Shown here piece after piece: positions 14,361-15,310 of a stretch of DNA of 15,310 nt. The stretch's first letter is position 1. Each line of letters begins with the position of its first letter. Source of the DNA: Bacillota bacterium (GTDB lineage Bacteria; Bacillota; Clostridia; Lachnospirales; Lachnospiraceae). The translations under genes and the position numbers were made by a program. The DNA lies in assembly GCA_023399455.1 (NCBI GenBank), contig JAEWPN010000139.1:1-15310 (forward strand). Direction: 5' to 3'. The notes below the pieces were generated by a model, which saw only the letters and a program-made list of their open reading frames with translations, searched no databases and was not told where the DNA came from.

Positions 14361-15310
14361 CTAAGATGATCCCTTTCTATCCGAAACTTCCGTATAGCTG
14401 CGGTTTTCGCCGATGGGTTTGTAGGCGGGACGGATAATCTTCCCGTTGTTGGCAAGTTCCTCCATGCGGTGAGCGCACCAGCCTGAAATGCGTGCGATAG
14501 CGAAAATTGGCGTATACAATTCCATAGGAAGGCCGAGCATGTGATATACGAAGCCGGAATAGAAGTCCACATTGATGCTGACGCCTTTGTATATCTGTCT
14601 TTCCCTTGCGATGACCTCCGGTGCCAGTTTTTCTACGAGAGAATAGAGCGCGAATTCTTTCTGCAGCCCTTTTTCTTCGGAAAGTTTTTCTACGAAAGAT
14701 TTAAAAATGACGGCGCGAGGATCTGATTTGGAATAAACGGCGTGGCCGACACCGTAGATCAAGCCGGCATGGTCGAATGTGTCCTTATGCAGCAATCTTG
14801 TAAGATAGGCAGACACCTGTTCCTCGTCCTCCCAGTCGGAGATTTCTTTTTTCATATCTTCAAACATCTGTACTACCTTTATATTGGCGCCGCCATGGCG
14901 GGGACCCTTTAAGGAGCCGATAGCTGCCGCGATAACGGAATAAGTATCTGTCAGTGAAGACGTGACGACATGTGTGGTAAAGGTGGAATTGTTTCCGCCG
15001 CCGTGTTCCATATGTAATACGAGAGCAATATCCAGTATCCGTGCCTCTAAAGGAGTGTAGGAGCTATCCGGTCTCAAAATATGCAATATATTTTCAGCGG
15101 TAGATAATTCCGGCTTAGATGAATGAATATACAGGCTCTTGCCGTCATGATAGTGACTGTATGCCTGATAGCCGTAAATGGTTAGCAGAGGAAACAGGCT
15201 GATGAGCTGCAGGCTCTGTCTGAGCACATTTGGAAGCGTAGTATCGTCAGCCCTGTCGTCATAGGAATATAGCGTCAGAACGCTTCTTGCCAAAGTATTC
15301 ATCATATCCT
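14361..15310 (-). CDS. gltA: Citrate synthase (Si type), 5' end outside the window
   Basis: Condenses oxaloacetate and acetyl-CoA to citrate. The visible part is the C-terminal two thirds, about 316 codons of an enzyme usually near 430-460. Counting from the methionine at 15305, the catalytic set is present: H101 in LHMEHGGGNNSTF, H137 in KGPRHGGAN and D247 in NVDFYSGFVY; GVGHAVY (185-191) and LPMELYTPIFAIARISGW (259-276) are further family marks. The ATG pair at 15305 is not the start: the preceding codon is Asp and the sequence reads on as the internal DMMNTLARSVLTLYSYD region of the family, so the gene runs off the right edge. It ends at 14361, convergent with the thrC operon. Clostridia generally use this enzyme to feed glutamate synthesis. 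Citrate versus 2-methylcitrate preference cannot be told. Confidence 0.93.
   Translation of the reverse strand, partial: DMMNTLARSVLTLYSYDDRADDTTLPNVLRQSLQLISLFPLLTIYGYQAYSHYHDGKSLYIHSSKPELSTAENILHILRPDSSYTPLEARILDIALVLHMEHGGGNNSTFTTHVVTSSLTDTYSVIAAAIGSLKGPRHGGANIKVVQMFEDMKKEISDWEDEEQVSAYLTRLLHKDTFDHAGLIYGVGHAVYSKSDPRAVIFKSFVEKLSEEKGLQKEFALYSLVEKLAPEVIARERQIYKGVSINVDFYSGFVYHMLGLPMELYTPIFAIARISGWCAHRMEELANNGKIIRPAYKPIGENRSYTEVSDRKGSS

Noticed and set aside
15303..15305. ATG at 15305 (minus) as the citrate synthase start, helped by an AGGA just before it
   Set aside because: The reading frame is open to the window edge and the sequence there matches the interior of citrate synthases, about a third of the way into the protein.

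Overview
The window looks like an ordinary chromosomal segment of a low-to-mid GC Gram-positive anaerobe, most likely a clostridium of the Lachnospiraceae type. The reasons are strong AGGAGG-type ribosome binding sites, an IspH gene running straight into a four-domain S1 gene (a clostridial arrangement, often a fusion), an Rnf cluster in the clostridial order C-D-G-E-A-B, a SleB/CwlJ-family wall hydrolase and a Si-type citrate synthase. The genus assignment is inference from gene content only.

Layout. Positions 9-2810 (+): ispH (isoprenoid synthesis), rpsA (S1-domain RNA-binding protein, overlapping ispH by 20 nt) and cheR (chemoreceptor methyltransferase), ending in a strong, probably bidirectional terminator at 2815-2861. 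Positions 2924-4027 (-): a YprB-like DEDD exonuclease, divergent from the next operon. Positions 4197-9299 (+): a complete rnfCDGEAB operon with nearly every junction overlapping. It encodes the membrane ferredoxin:NAD+ oxidoreductase that couples ferredoxin oxidation to export of Na+ or H+. Its RnfE carries a lysine/arginine-rich, cysteine-bearing C-terminal tail. Positions 9396-10685 (+): a membrane-anchored GH25 muramidase. Positions 10663-11490 (-): an AP2/degenerate-HNH DNA-binding-type protein that overlaps the muramidase gene tail to tail by 23 nt. Positions 11710-12336 (+): a SleB/CwlJ-like wall hydrolase with an 11-bp perfect inverted repeat in its leader. Positions 12437-14306 (+): thrC and a small three-helix membrane protein, behind a good extended -10 promoter and closed by a bidirectional terminator at 14313-14347. 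Positions 14361-15310 (-): citrate synthase, cut by the right edge of the window.

How the genes fit together. The centre is energy metabolism (Rnf), which makes NADH from reduced ferredoxin and an ion gradient; the flanks are housekeeping (isoprenoids, translation, threonine, citrate) and cell-wall turnover. I see no insertion sequence, phage gene, CRISPR array, tRNA or rRNA. No gene-free stretch exceeds about 220 bases; the longest, 11491-11709, holds a minus-strand promoter and the inverted repeat. I do not see a clear undescribed system. The items most worth a second look are the cysteine tail on RnfE, the AP2/HNH-like protein between two wall hydrolases, and the inverted repeat beside it.
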